From Lichenicola sp965198655 (GTDB taxonomy: Bacteria; Pseudomonadota; Alphaproteobacteria; Acetobacterales; Acetobacteraceae): a DNA stretch of 64,000 nucleotides. The notes below the pieces were generated by a model. The model saw only the letters and a list, made by a program, of their open reading frames with translations. It was not told the origin of the DNA and did not search any database. Below, in pieces: positions 1-8,164 of this stretch (position 1 is its first letter; the number at the start of each line of letters is the position of its first letter). The translations under genes and the position numbers were made by a program. Where the stretch lies: contig OZ240668.1 of NCBI GenBank assembly GCA_965198655.1, positions 1,488,001 to 1,552,000 on the forward strand, read 5' to 3'.

Positions 1-105
1 CGCCGGCAGCGGCGGCGCGTCGAACTCCGCCGCGATCCGCTCCGCCACCGCCGGCGGCATGTCCTGGGCGCTGACGAGGCATGGTCTTGGGCGCTCGGGA
101 TCCAT
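1..105 (-). CDS. Partial open frame at the left edge, unknown
   Basis: A minus-strand frame starts with ATG at 105-103 and is still open at the window edge, so only its first 35 codons are seen. The visible residues are Ala/Pro/Glu-rich (for example AERIAAEFDAP) and match no family I recognise. A weak AGG lies about six bases upstream of the ATG. It would be divergent from aat, whose start is at 182, leaving a 76-bp gap for both promoters. The reading is uncertain because GC-rich DNA easily keeps a short frame open by chance. Confidence 0.25.
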   Translation of the reverse strand, partial: MDPERPRPCLVSAQDMPPAVAERIAAEFDAPPLPA

Positions 106-181
106 CGCCGCCTACTTGGGGCCGGCAGCCTCGGGCGATAAGGCCTTCTCCATCGCCGCGGCTGTCGCCATCATCCGAGCC

Positions 182-841
182 ATGCCGCGTCCTGCGCCCT
201 CCCTGACCGCGGAGCTGCTGCTCCAGGCCTATCGCTTTGGGCTGTTCCCGATGGCGGAGCGTCGCGACTCCGCCGAGCTGTACTGGCTCGACCCGGAGCA
301 GCGCGGCGTGCTGCCGCTCGACCGCTTCCACCTGCCGAAGCGGCTGCGCCGCACCGTGCTGTCCGGCACCTACGCGGTGACGTCGGACCGGGCGTTCGCC
401 GAAGTGATCGCCGGTTGCGCGGAGTCCGGCTCCGGGCGCGAGGAAACCTGGATCAACGAGGAGATCGTCCGGCTGTTCACCGCGCTGCACCGTGCCGGCC
501 ACGGCCACAGCGTCGAGTGCTGGACCGGGAACGCCCTGGTCGGCGGGCTGTACGGCGTCGCCCTGGGCGGCGCCTTCTTCGGCGAGAGCATGTTCAGCCG
601 GGCGCGCGACGCGTCCAAGGTGGCGCTGGTGCATCTGGTGGCGCGGCTCCGGCTCGGCGGCTACACCCTGCTGGATACGCAGTTCACCACCGCCCACCTG
701 CAGCAGTTCGGCGCGCACGAGATCCCGCGCGCGCGTTACCGGCGCGTGCTGGCCGAGGCGGTGGCGGTGCGCGCGACCTGGATCGCCGAGCCGGAGCCGG
801 ACGCGCTGCTCGGCGTTGTGGACGCCATGGGCCGGACGTGA
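182..841 (+). CDS. aat: Leucyl/phenylalanyl-tRNA--protein transferase
   Basis: This cytoplasmic enzyme adds Leu or Phe from aminoacyl-tRNA to proteins with N-terminal Arg or Lys, marking them for ClpS/ClpAP (N-end rule). The 219-aa product has the family hallmarks: an N-terminal LLLQAYRFGLFPMAE, then WLDPEQRGVLPLDRFHLPK, the central ETWINEEI, the GGLYGVALGGAFFGESMFS core and the DTQFTTAHLQQFGA tail. The frame is open upstream to 59, but homology begins at the ATG at 182 (MPRPAPSLT), which I take as the start. A secreted-protein gene begins 34 bases after its stop. Confidence 0.95.
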   Translation: MPRPAPSLTAELLLQAYRFGLFPMAERRDSAELYWLDPEQRGVLPLDRFHLPKRLRRTVLSGTYAVTSDRAFAEVIAGCAESGSGREETWINEEIVRLFTALHRAGHGHSVECWTGNALVGGLYGVALGGAFFGESMFSRARDASKVALVHLVARLRLGGYTLLDTQFTTAHLQQFGAHEIPRARYRRVLAEAVAVRATWIAEPEPDALLGVVDAMGRT

Positions 842-875
842 TCCCGGCCGAAGCTTTGCCAAGGAGTTCGATCCC

Positions 876-1589
876 ATGCGTGCAACCAGCCTGATGCCGG
901 CGCTGCTTCTGGCAGTGGCCGCGACCAGCCCCGCCGGGGCCGCGCAGGCAGCCACCGACGGGCCGCCGCTGATGCCGACCAGGGACGTCACGGCGGTCTA
1001 CCTGGTGACGCCGGAAGGAGCACCCCAGGCGCAGTCGGTGCGTGTGTACTTCCGCGGCGGCGGCAGCGAGATGCGCATCGACGGGCCGCCCGGCCCGGAC
1101 GGCTCGGCCAGCGGCGACATGGTGCTGGACCGGCCGAACCGCCTGATCACCGTGGTGCTGAACCCGGCCCACAGCTACATGCAGATCCCCGAGCGCGAGG
1201 AGGTGCAGTCGCCGTTCGTGCTCGATTCGACGATGCGGTTCACGCGCACCGGAACCGGCAGCGTCGCCGGCCTGTCCTGCGTGACCTATTCGATCGTCAC
1301 GCCCAAGGGCAGCTCCACCGCCTGCGTCACCGAGGACGGCGTGGTGCTGAGTGCCGCCGGCGTGGACGGGCAGGGCGCGCGTGGCCGCCTGGTGGCGCAG
1401 ACGGTGCAGTACGCGCCGCTGCCGCAATCGATGTTCCTGCCACCGCCCGGGTTCCAGCGCACCGCCCATCCCGAGGCGGCGGCAGCCGGTGCCCCGGGCA
1501 CCGCTCCGAACGGCGGTCCCGCGGGCCCGGGCGGTGCGTCGGGAAGTCTCCAGCCGGGCCTCCAGCCCGGCGCGCCGGTCGGCCAGTGA
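876..1589 (+). CDS. Secreted protein, first of a tandem paralog pair
   Basis: A 237-aa exported protein of unknown function. An AAGGAG ribosome site precedes the ATG by nine bases, and a signal peptide (MRATSLMPALLLAVAATSPA) ends near residue 25. The mature part has alternating hydrophobic strands suggesting a beta-rich fold, a Cys pair in the pattern LSCVTY...STACVTEDGVVL, and a Gly/Pro-rich disordered tail. The next gene encodes a clear paralog with the same order of strands and the same Cys...C(V/L)T-DGV block, so the pair arose by tandem duplication. The genes overlap by four bases (GTGA), implying co-translation. It may bind lipid or metal, but no function can be assigned from sequence. 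Confidence 0.75.
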   Translation: MRATSLMPALLLAVAATSPAGAAQAATDGPPLMPTRDVTAVYLVTPEGAPQAQSVRVYFRGGGSEMRIDGPPGPDGSASGDMVLDRPNRLITVVLNPAHSYMQIPEREEVQSPFVLDSTMRFTRTGTGSVAGLSCVTYSIVTPKGSSTACVTEDGVVLSAAGVDGQGARGRLVAQTVQYAPLPQSMFLPPPGFQRTAHPEAAAAGAPGTAPNGGPAGPGGASGSLQPGLQPGAPVGQ

Positions 1590-2194
1590 CCCGGCACCGG
1601 CGCGCCGCCTGCGCGATCCTGCTAGTGACGCCCGCCTTTGCCGCGTCGGCCGAGGGAATAGTCCCGACTCCCGACCGCCCGCTGGTGGTGCCGCAGCACG
1701 ACGTCGACGTGTCCTACGCCGTGACCGCGCCTGCCCCCTCGGGCAGGACGACCCCGCTGGTCCAGCGCATGCGCTTCTCCGCGTCGAGCGAACAACAACG
1801 GATCGATCCGCCCGGCAACGGGACCTACATGATCACCGAGTACAACGCCGGCCGGATGATCGTGGTGCAGCCGGCGCAGCACCTGGCCACCATCCTGCCG
1901 GCCCCCGGCGGTCCGATCGCCCTGCACGGCCCGCCCAAGGCCGGCGACTACCGCCGGCTCGAGCCGACGGTGGTCGCCGGCACGTCCTGCACCGACTGGG
2001 CCACCCGCGACGTGGCCGGCCGCGACAGCGTGGTCTGCCTCACCGCCGACGGGGTGCTGCTGCGCGCGATGCAGGCGGGGCGTGTGCTGGTACAGGCGAC
2101 GCGGGTCGACCACTCGCCGCAGCCGGCGGTGGTGTTCGCGATCCCCGACGGCGACCGCGTGCTGACCGCGCCGCCTCCGGTCGCGCCGCCCTAG
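1586..2194 (+). CDS. Secreted protein, second paralog; stop codon made at an IS630 junction
   Basis: A 202-aa paralog of the preceding protein with a GTG start overlapping its stop by four bases. The N-terminal signal (ACAILLVTPAFAASAEG) is short, and the mature part repeats the two-Cys pattern (GTSCTDW...SVVCLTADGVLL) of its neighbour. The last codon is TAG at 2192-2194. TA is the IS630 target site and the G is the first base of the element. With the element removed, the frame reads CCC TAA at the same position, so the insertion changed the stop from TAA to TAG without altering the protein. Function unknown; probably a periplasmic partner of its paralog. Confidence 0.7.
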   Translation: MTRHRRAACAILLVTPAFAASAEGIVPTPDRPLVVPQHDVDVSYAVTAPAPSGRTTPLVQRMRFSASSEQQRIDPPGNGTYMITEYNAGRMIVVQPAQHLATILPAPGGPIALHGPPKAGDYRRLEPTVVAGTSCTDWATRDVAGRDSVVCLTADGVLLRAMQAGRVLVQATRVDHSPQPAVVFAIPDGDRVLTAPPPVAPP

Positions 2195-2286
2195 AGCACG
2201 TTTGCTCCTGATTGAATCAGCCTGGGGGGATTCCGGCGCGGCGGCTTTTGTGATTCAAGCTGCTGCTGGGCAGGAGGCCAGCAGCA

Positions 2287-2679
2287 ATGGCCAAGCCCTA
2301 TTCGGACGACCTTCGTGCCCGCATTGGTTCGGCTGTCCGCGATGGCTATACGGTGCGTGAGGCAGCCGAACTATTCGGGGTGAGCGCCGCAACGGCGGTC
2401 CGGTGTGGTCAGCGGATGCGCCAATGTGGCAGTGCAGCAGCCAAGGCGATGGGTGGCGCCCGACGCGACGTGCTGGCAGAGCACAAGGAATGGCTGCGGG
2501 ACCGGATCAAGGTAGCGCCCGACCTTACTCTCGACGCTCTCGTGGCCGAACTGGCCGCTCGTGGCCTGCAAGTCAGCCGTTGGGCGGTTTGGCGGTTTTG
2601 CCGCGCCGAGAACCTGACCTTTAAAAAAAAGCATTCTACCCAGCGAGCAGGAGCGGCCGTCCATCGTTCGCCGGCGTGA
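2287..2679 (+). CDS. IS630 transposase, N-terminal DNA-binding frame (orfA)
   Basis: This frame encodes the DNA-binding half of the transposase. It begins MAKPYSDDLRARIGSAVRDG and carries the paired helix-turn-helix of IS630 proteins (VREAAELFGVSAATAVRCGQ, then a second at residues 80-105 ending WAVWRFCRAENLTFKKK). Homology stops at the A-run at 2623-2630; after it the frame is out of phase with the family and ends after 17 unrelated residues. The full-length protein therefore needs a shift of reading into the downstream frame. Confidence 0.85.
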   Translation: MAKPYSDDLRARIGSAVRDGYTVREAAELFGVSAATAVRCGQRMRQCGSAAAKAMGGARRDVLAEHKEWLRDRIKVAPDLTLDALVAELAARGLQVSRWAVWRFCRAENLTFKKKHSTQRAGAAVHRSPA

Positions 2680-3232
2680 ATTTTGGCGCAGGCTGCAGGC
2701 GGCTCTGCCACGCAATCGCTTGGTCTTTATCGATGAGACATGGGCAAAGACCAACATGACCCGCTTGCACGGACGATCTTTGCGGGGCACCAGGTTGCAC
2801 GCCAAGGTGCCATACGGACATTGGAAAACCCTGACGTTTGTTGCAGCGCTTCGGTCAGATCGGATTGATGCGCCTTGCGTGTTCGATCAGCCGATCAATG
2901 CGGCCAGCTTCCTGGCCTGGGTCGAGCAAGCTTTGGTGCCGACGCTCAAGCCGGGCGACATCGTGGTGATGGACAATCTTAGTTCGCACAAGAACGCCGC
3001 CGTTCGTGCGACACTCAGAGCCGCCGGCGCCAAGCTCTTCTTCCTGCCCGCTTACAGTCCCGACCTAAACCCGATCGAGCAAGTGTTCTCCAAGCTCAAG
3101 ACGCTGCTGAGAAAAGCTGCCGAAAGAACGGTAGACGCGAGCTGGAAAAGGATCGGCAGCTTGCTCGACGAGTTCAAACCGGACGAATGCGGGAACTACC
3201 TCACTGCCGCTGGATACGTTGGTTCAACCTGA
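2624..3232 (+). CDS. IS630 transposase, catalytic DDE frame (orfB)
   Basis: The catalytic half of the transposase. Reading from the A8 run gives KKSILPSEQERPSIVRRRE, a usual IS630 linker, followed by the DDE core: LVFIDETWAK (first Asp), GDIVVMDNLSSHK (second Asp) and SPDLNPIEQVFSKLK (Glu). Relative to orfA this frame is +1 (equivalently -2), reachable by programmed slippage or by transcripts with one A fewer in the A8 tract. A TTG at 2720 is an internal possible start, but translation from it would omit the linker. The stop lies 13 bases before the right inverted repeat. Confidence 0.85.
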   Translation, partial: KKSILPSEQERPSIVRRREFWRRLQAALPRNRLVFIDETWAKTNMTRLHGRSLRGTRLHAKVPYGHWKTLTFVAALRSDRIDAPCVFDQPINAASFLAWVEQALVPTLKPGDIVVMDNLSSHKNAAVRATLRAAGAKLFFLPAYSPDLNPIEQVFSKLKTLLRKAAERTVDASWKRIGSLLDEFKPDECGNYLTAAGYVGST

Positions 3233-3280
3233 TGCAAACTTGCTCTAAGAATCCGTCTCAGAACTCCGGTGGACAGGGAA

Positions 3281-3417
3281 GACCAGGGGCGTCGCCCCTG
3301 GACCCCATGAAGGGCGGAGCCCTTCAAACCCGATTCTTAAGTGAAGGGGTCTGGGGCCTTCGGCCCCAGCGGACCGAGCTGCGAAGCAGATCGGTGGGCA
3401 GCGCCCTGGCCTTGCTT
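3281..3417 (+). repeat. Multi-hairpin intergenic repeat, copy 1
   Basis: This element shares its order of palindromes with copies at 14386 and 16711: CCAGGGGC...GCCCCTGG, then AAGGGC-GGA-GCCCTT, the spacer AAACCCGATTCTTAAG, then CTGGGGCC-TTC-GGCCCCAG, ending near GCCCTGGCC. Its fourth arm differs from the other copies: about 30 bases containing CCGAGCTGCGAAGCAG replace the GGGTCCAGG arm. It begins about 34 bases after the IS630 right end, so before the IS arrived it sat just downstream of the paralog pair. Confidence 0.75.
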
Positions 3418-3439
3418 GCTGGTCGTTCTCAAGGAGCGG

Positions 3440-3697
3440 TCAGGGCGGATTGGCCTTGCCGCGGCTGCTGCCTGGGACCGTCCGGGCGCCGGCCCGGGTC
3501 GTCTGCGGCGTCCGGTTCCGGACCGTGGCCGCGCCCGGCCGCGTGGCGACGGGACGGCTGGCGGATGCCGGCGGCGGCACGGCCTCGACCTCCCGGCTCG
3601 CCTGCACCCCGGTGCCGTTGTCGAGCTGGGCGGCTCCGGCGGGAACGGCCAGCAGGAACAGGCAGCAGGCCGCCCGTATCGACGTGATGACGCGCAT
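3440..3697 (-). CDS. Small secreted protein, unknown
   Basis: An 85-aa product with a convincing signal peptide (MRVITSIRAACCLFLLAVPAGAAQ), then a low-complexity Pro/Ala/Arg/Thr-rich tail. The frame is open further upstream, but a GGAGGG site seven bases before the ATG at 3697 fixes the start. No family recognised. It is convergent with repeat copy 1, which may provide hairpins at its 3' side. Probably periplasmic and disordered. Confidence 0.6.
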   Translation of the reverse strand: MRVITSIRAACCLFLLAVPAGAAQLDNGTGVQASREVEAVPPPASASRPVATRPGAATVRNRTPQTTRAGARTVPGSSRGKANPP

Positions 3698-3789
3698 GGA
3701 TCCCTCCTTCGGCCGCCCGACGAGGCAGGCGGGACCGCAGCCTACACCCGGCCGACGCAACGGGTGACGGTTTCACGGCGTGTTGAGCC

Positions 3790-4278
3790 TCACGCCGACG
3801 CGGCCGCGCGCAGCACCTCCGCCGCATGTCCCGGCACCTTCACCTTGCGCCAGGCCCGCACGATCCGCCCATCCGCGCCGACCAGGAAGGTGGAGCGGTC
3901 GATGCCCATGTACGTCCGGCCGTACATCGACTTCTCCATCCAGCTCCCATAGGCGGCCACCACCGCGCCCTCGGCGTCGGAGGCGAGCGGGAAGGCGAGG
4001 TCGAACTTCTTCGCGAACGCCTCGATCGCCGCGATCGGGTCGCGCGACAGGCCGACCACCGTCAGCCCGGACCTCTTGAACGCAGGCAGCGCCTCCTGGA
4101 AGTCGCACGCTTCGCGGGTGCAGCCGGAGGTGTCGGCCTTTGGATACAGGTAGAGCACGAACGGCTGGCCACGCAGCGCCTCCGAGCTGACCCGCCGGTT
4201 GAAGCTGGCGGGAAGGTCGAAGTCCGGCGCCGGATCGCCGGCCTGCGGGACGTGTGCCTGGGGTTCCGCGTCGGTCAC
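3790..4278 (-). CDS. bcp: Thioredoxin-dependent peroxiredoxin of the BCP/PrxQ type
   Basis: This thiol peroxidase reduces hydroperoxides with electrons from thioredoxin in the cytoplasm. The 162-aa protein shows the AhpC/TSA fold: GDPAPDFDLPAS near residue 15, then YLYPKADTSGCTREACDFQ, which contains the peroxidatic Cys (TSGCT) and the PrxQ-type resolving Cys five residues later, and the C-terminal TFLVGADGRIVRAW. The GTG start overlaps the glnE stop by four bases (GTGA) and has AAGGAGG upstream, so bcp is translated with glnE. Length is normal for the family. Confidence 0.93.
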   Translation of the reverse strand: MTDAEPQAHVPQAGDPAPDFDLPASFNRRVSSEALRGQPFVLYLYPKADTSGCTREACDFQEALPAFKRSGLTVVGLSRDPIAAIEAFAKKFDLAFPLASDAEGAVVAAYGSWMEKSMYGRTYMGIDRSTFLVGADGRIVRAWRKVKVPGHAAEVLRAAASA

Positions 4279-7200
4279 GACAGCCTCCTTGTTGGTTCGG
4301 GATCGGGCCGGGCGTCGTCCAACGATCCCACCAGCCGGATAAAGGCCGACCGCACCGACCCCGCCACGACGTCGCATTGCCGAACCAGCGCGTCCAGCCC
4401 CCGCTCCGGATCGGACGCGTCCAGCCCAAGTCCGTGCAGCAGCGCCACCGCCACCGGCCCCGGCAGCCGTGGAGCCGGCCCGCGCGGCACCTCGATTCCG
4501 AGCAGGATGCGCAGCATGCCTTGCAACCGGCGCCAGAATCGGTCGGCCTCGATCAGCAGGACGGCGTCCGCGCGGTCCAGCAGTCCGGCCCGTCGGAGGC
4601 GGCGGAACGCGATCCGCGTGGTCGGATGACGCAGGTGCTGGTCCGGGCAGGCCAGTTGCAGCACCTGGGCGATGAACTCCACCTCCATCAGCCCGCCAGC
4701 GCGCAGCTTCACGTCCCACGGCCCCACCGGCGGCAGGTCGCGCGCCAGCCGTGCCCGCATCGCCGACGCGTCCTGGCACAGCCGCGCCCGCTCCGCCGCC
4801 GGCCCGTTATCCGCGGCACCCGGCGCCGCCGACAGCGCGTCCGCGACCGCGGCAGCGACGCGTCGGCGTAGCGCCGCAGGCCCCGCCACCACGCGCGCCC
4901 GCGACAGCGCCATGCGCTCCCAGGTCCAGGCCTGCTCGGCGTGGTAGCGGCGGAACGACTTGAGGGACACCGCAACCGGGCCCTTGCTGCCGGATGGGCG
5001 CAGCCGCATGTCGAGCGCGTAGAGCGGCCCGCCCGCGCCGGGCGCCGACAGCGCCGCGATCAGGCGGTGCGCCAGCCGGGCATAGTACTGGCTCGGCGGC
5101 GGTTCCCCGTCGGCGTCCACCGGGTCCGGATGGTCGTAGACCAGCATGAGGTCGAGGTCCGAGCCGGCCATCATCTCGCGCGACCCCGCCTTGCCCAGCG
5201 CCACCACGCTCAGGCCGCCGCCGGGGACGATCCCGTGCCGGCGCCGGTGCTCGGCGGACACCTGGTCCAGCATCCGCACGATCACCCGCTCGGCGAGCGC
5301 GGTGCGCAGGGTCCCGGCCGCGTCGACGTCGAGCTGGGCCTCCATCTGCGCCACCGACAAGCGGAACTCCTCGCCGCGCACCAGGCCGCGCGCCGTCCTG
5401 ATTGCCTCCTCCACCCCGTCCGCTGCGCGTATCTGCCGGTCGAGCAGCGCGCGCACCGCCCGGCCCGCCGCCCGCCCGCGCTCCGGCAGCAGCAGCCCGT
5501 CCAGCGCCCCCGGCACCGCGGCGAGGTGGTCGGCCAGCGCCGGCGAGGCGCCGAGCACGGCGGCCACCCGGTCCAGCAGCGCCGGATGACGGTCGAACAG
5601 CGACAGCAGCGGCGTCAGGCTGCCCTGTCGCGACAACAGGGTGTCGAACCCGATCAGCGCCGCCAGCGGATCGCGCTGCCGTCCGAGCGCTGGCAGCAGC
5701 ACCGGCATCAGCCGGTCCAGCAGGGCGCGCGTGCGTGGCTGGCGCAGCGCCCGGTGGCGGCCGTCCCGCCAGCCGCGCAGGATGTCGCGCGCCTGCGCGG
5801 CCGCCGCCTCGCCGGAGGAGGCGAGGCCGAGCGCCTGCGGCGGCATCTCGTCCCCGTCCAGGCCGGATGCGGCGGGCCCGTCGTCCTGCGCGCCGTCGGC
5901 ACCGTTCCGCCGGCGCATCATGTGTGCGAAGCGGCGCCTGGTGCGGCGCAGCTCCGGCAGGAGGTCCCATACCAGCGCCGTGCCGTCGGCGGCGCCGGCG
6001 AAGCACGCGAACGCCTCGAATCCCTGCCGCGTCGACGGCAGGCTGTGCGTCTGCCGGTCCGCCTGCATCTGCAGCCGGTGCTCCAGCGACCGCAGCCGCC
6101 GATACGCCTCCGCCAGCGACCGGGCGGCGGCCCGGCTGAGGATACCCGCCGCTGCCAGGCGGCCGAGCGCTCCGAGCGTGGTCGGATCGCGCAGCGCCGG
6201 CTCGCGCCCGGCCCAGACCAGTTGCAGCGTTTGTGCGATGAACTCGATCTCGCGTATGCCGCCATGGCCGAGCTTGAGGTCGTGGCCGAGCAGGGATCCC
6301 ACCGAATCGGTGGTCCCGGACCGTGAGTCCGTGCCCGCCGCGAACCCCTTCGCCGGCGACGGGGCGTGCCGGTCGATCCGCCGCTTCATGGCGTGGATGT
6401 CGTCGATCGCGGCGAAGTCGAGGTGCCGGCGCCACACGAACGGGCGGATCGCCTCCAGGAATCGCACGCCGCGGACGCGGTCGCCCGCTACCGGACGGGC
6501 CTTGATCATCGCCGCCCGTTCCCAGGTCTCGCCGCTGCTCTCGTAGTAGGCGATCGCGGCGGGCAGCGAGACCGCCGGCGGCGTGGCGCCCGGGTCGGGC
6601 CGCAGCCGCAGGTCGACCCGGAACACCGTGCCGTCGGCATCGGGGGTTTGCATCAACCCGGCCAGGTCGGACGCCATGCGCACGAACAGCCGTCCCGGCT
6701 CCGTCGTCGTGGGGTGCGCGGCCGGGTCGTACAGCAGCACGAGGTCGACGTCGCTGGAATAGTTCAGCTCGCGGGCGCCGAGCTTTCCCATCGCCAGCAC
6801 CACGAAGCCGGAGCCGCGTTCCGGCCGGCGCGGATCCGGCAGGCGCAGCAGCCCAGCCTCGTGCGCCTGTCGCAGCAGGTGCGCCGTCGCCACGCGGAGC
6901 GACGCGTCCGCCAGCAGCGACAAGGTGCCGGTCACCCGTTCGAGGGTCCACAGCCCGCCGAGGTCGGCGATCGCCACCGCCAGCGCCACCTGGCGCCTGG
7001 CTCGACGCAGCCCGGATGCGACCGCCGCCCGCCCGGAGTCCGGCGGCAACCCGCGCAGCCGGCGCAGCGCCGTCGCCGCCGCTTGCTCCGGCCCCGCGCG
7101 CAACAGGTGCGCGAGGAAGCCGCGTTCGCGGCGGGCGAGGTCGGACAGGAACGCGCTGTTGCCGCCGAGGCAGGCCAGCAGCGCGTCGTTGGCCGGCGTC

Positions 7201-7313
7201 CGCGGGATTGCGGCCTCGTCCGCAGACGGCGCGTGCAGCGCTTGGACGAGCGCGTCCGCGCCGACCGGGTCCGCCGCGCGGGGCCAGGCCTCCGGCAGCC
7301 GGAACCCGCTCAC
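4275..7313 (-). CDS. glnE: Bifunctional glutamine synthetase adenylyltransferase/deadenylase
   Basis: GlnE adenylylates glutamine synthetase to switch it off and phosphorolytically removes AMP to switch it on, under control of PII and glutamine. The 1012-aa product has the two nucleotidyltransferase modules expected. The N-terminal deadenylase has NYSSDVDLVLLYD near residue 185, and the C-terminal adenylyltransferase has AGSDLDLMLVYDH near residue 716. Both acidic metal-binding motifs are intact, with RMRPSGSKG-like and GGLMEVEFIAQ blocks following. The GTG at 7313 is the first start in the homologous region, though its ribosome site is weak. It is the first gene of a glnE-bcp operon. Confidence 0.95.
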   Translation of the reverse strand: MSGFRLPEAWPRAADPVGADALVQALHAPSADEAAIPRTPANDALLACLGGNSAFLSDLARRERGFLAHLLRAGPEQAAATALRRLRGLPPDSGRAAVASGLRRARRQVALAVAIADLGGLWTLERVTGTLSLLADASLRVATAHLLRQAHEAGLLRLPDPRRPERGSGFVVLAMGKLGARELNYSSDVDLVLLYDPAAHPTTTEPGRLFVRMASDLAGLMQTPDADGTVFRVDLRLRPDPGATPPAVSLPAAIAYYESSGETWERAAMIKARPVAGDRVRGVRFLEAIRPFVWRRHLDFAAIDDIHAMKRRIDRHAPSPAKGFAAGTDSRSGTTDSVGSLLGHDLKLGHGGIREIEFIAQTLQLVWAGREPALRDPTTLGALGRLAAAGILSRAAARSLAEAYRRLRSLEHRLQMQADRQTHSLPSTRQGFEAFACFAGAADGTALVWDLLPELRRTRRRFAHMMRRRNGADGAQDDGPAASGLDGDEMPPQALGLASSGEAAAAQARDILRGWRDGRHRALRQPRTRALLDRLMPVLLPALGRQRDPLAALIGFDTLLSRQGSLTPLLSLFDRHPALLDRVAAVLGASPALADHLAAVPGALDGLLLPERGRAAGRAVRALLDRQIRAADGVEEAIRTARGLVRGEEFRLSVAQMEAQLDVDAAGTLRTALAERVIVRMLDQVSAEHRRRHGIVPGGGLSVVALGKAGSREMMAGSDLDLMLVYDHPDPVDADGEPPPSQYYARLAHRLIAALSAPGAGGPLYALDMRLRPSGSKGPVAVSLKSFRRYHAEQAWTWERMALSRARVVAGPAALRRRVAAAVADALSAAPGAADNGPAAERARLCQDASAMRARLARDLPPVGPWDVKLRAGGLMEVEFIAQVLQLACPDQHLRHPTTRIAFRRLRRAGLLDRADAVLLIEADRFWRRLQGMLRILLGIEVPRGPAPRLPGPVAVALLHGLGLDASDPERGLDALVRQCDVVAGSVRSAFIRLVGSLDDARPDPEPTRRLS

Positions 7314-7616
7314 CGGTCGGCGCCGTAGCGCGGAGCGCGCCGCGAACCGGCAGCCGACCGGCCGTTCCTGCCGACCCCTGCGCCGTGTCGCGGACCCGCC
7401 ATCGGCATCTCCCTATCCATGCCTGTCCGCGACCTCCGGCCTGTGCCGATGCCGCTGGACCCGCGACGCGGACCCTGGCCGTCCGGTTCAACCCGGCGCG
7501 GGCGGCGGCGGCTTCGGAGGCGCCCCGCCCCCGCCTGTCCCCGGTCCGGAACTCCGGACCGGGACCGCGCCCTATTGGTGTGGGCCGCGCGAGCGGCGGA
7601 ACAAAGGGGCTTCATC
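7314..7616. other. Divergent intergenic region glnE / small secreted protein
   Basis: About 300 GC-rich bases between two divergent starts, so it should hold both promoters. An AAAGGGG ribosome site for the rightward gene lies at 7602-7608. I see no strong promoter match, hairpin or repeat otherwise. Confidence 0.4.
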
Positions 7617-7982
7617 ATGACGCATATGACGCTTGGCGTGGCGCTCGCCGCCGTCCTGGCCGCCGGCACGCTGGCACCTGCCCGCGCGGAACCGGGAGGC
7701 TGCCTCAAATACGGCGCCGTCGGCGCGGTGGGCGGCCATGTCGTGCATCACGGCGTGCTGGGCGCCGTCGGCGGCTGCGCGACCGGGATGTATGTTCGTC
7801 ACAAGTATCGCAAGGAGGCCCGGCAGAAGGCGGCGCTCTACGACCAGGAGCATCCCGGCGCCAAGGGCTCCTACGAGCAGCGGGCGACGGCCTACGACGT
7901 CGAGCACTCGACCTCGCCCGGGACGCTGCCTCCGGGCGTCCAGCCGCAGGCTACCCCGGGGCAGGGCGACACCCAGCTCTAG
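7617..7982 (+). CDS. Small secreted Gly-rich protein
   Basis: A 121-aa protein with a clear signal peptide (MTHMTLGVALAAVLAAGTLA, cleaved after PARA). It is followed by a Gly/Ala/Val-rich segment (KYGAVGAVGGHVVHHGVLGA) resembling the glycine-zipper of 17-kDa surface antigens, then a charged helix (VRHKYRKEARQKAALYDQEH) and a Pro/Gly tail. The ATG at 7617 is chosen because AAAGGGG lies upstream and the signal peptide begins there. It is probably periplasmic or envelope-associated; the glycine zipper suggests membrane contact. Function unknown. Confidence 0.65.
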   Translation: MTHMTLGVALAAVLAAGTLAPARAEPGGCLKYGAVGAVGGHVVHHGVLGAVGGCATGMYVRHKYRKEARQKAALYDQEHPGAKGSYEQRATAYDVEHSTSPGTLPPGVQPQATPGQGDTQL

Positions 7983-8164
7983 AATCGCCATCCGGAGGCG
8001 GGCGGGGCGTCGCGGCCGGCGGTGGCCGACCGGGCGCGGCCTTACCCTCCGGGCCGCCCTCGTCCGCGACCTGACGATGCTCTCCCTGTCCACGCCCGGT
8101 CCCGCCATGGACCTTCCATGGCGGGCGACTCACCTCCGCGAGGCAGGCGAGGGTCGTCCGACCG

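Larger units (their letters stand above)
2194..3245 (+). mobile_element. IS630-family insertion sequence (about 1052 bp)
   Basis: The left end reads GAGCACGTTTGC and the right end, reverse-complemented, GAGCAAGTTTGC (11 of 12 identical). TA dinucleotides at 2192-2193 and 3246-3247 flank it, the target duplication typical of IS630/Tc1-like elements. Inside are two transposase frames joined at a run of eight A. DDE residues are all present (FIDETW, VMDNLSSHK, NPIEQVFSKLK). The ends, target duplication and catalytic residues all look intact, so the element may be active. Confidence 0.9.

Noticed and set aside
4807..7491. An 894-codon minus frame overlapping glnE
   Set aside because: Out of phase with glnE, Arg/Ala/Gly-rich noise.
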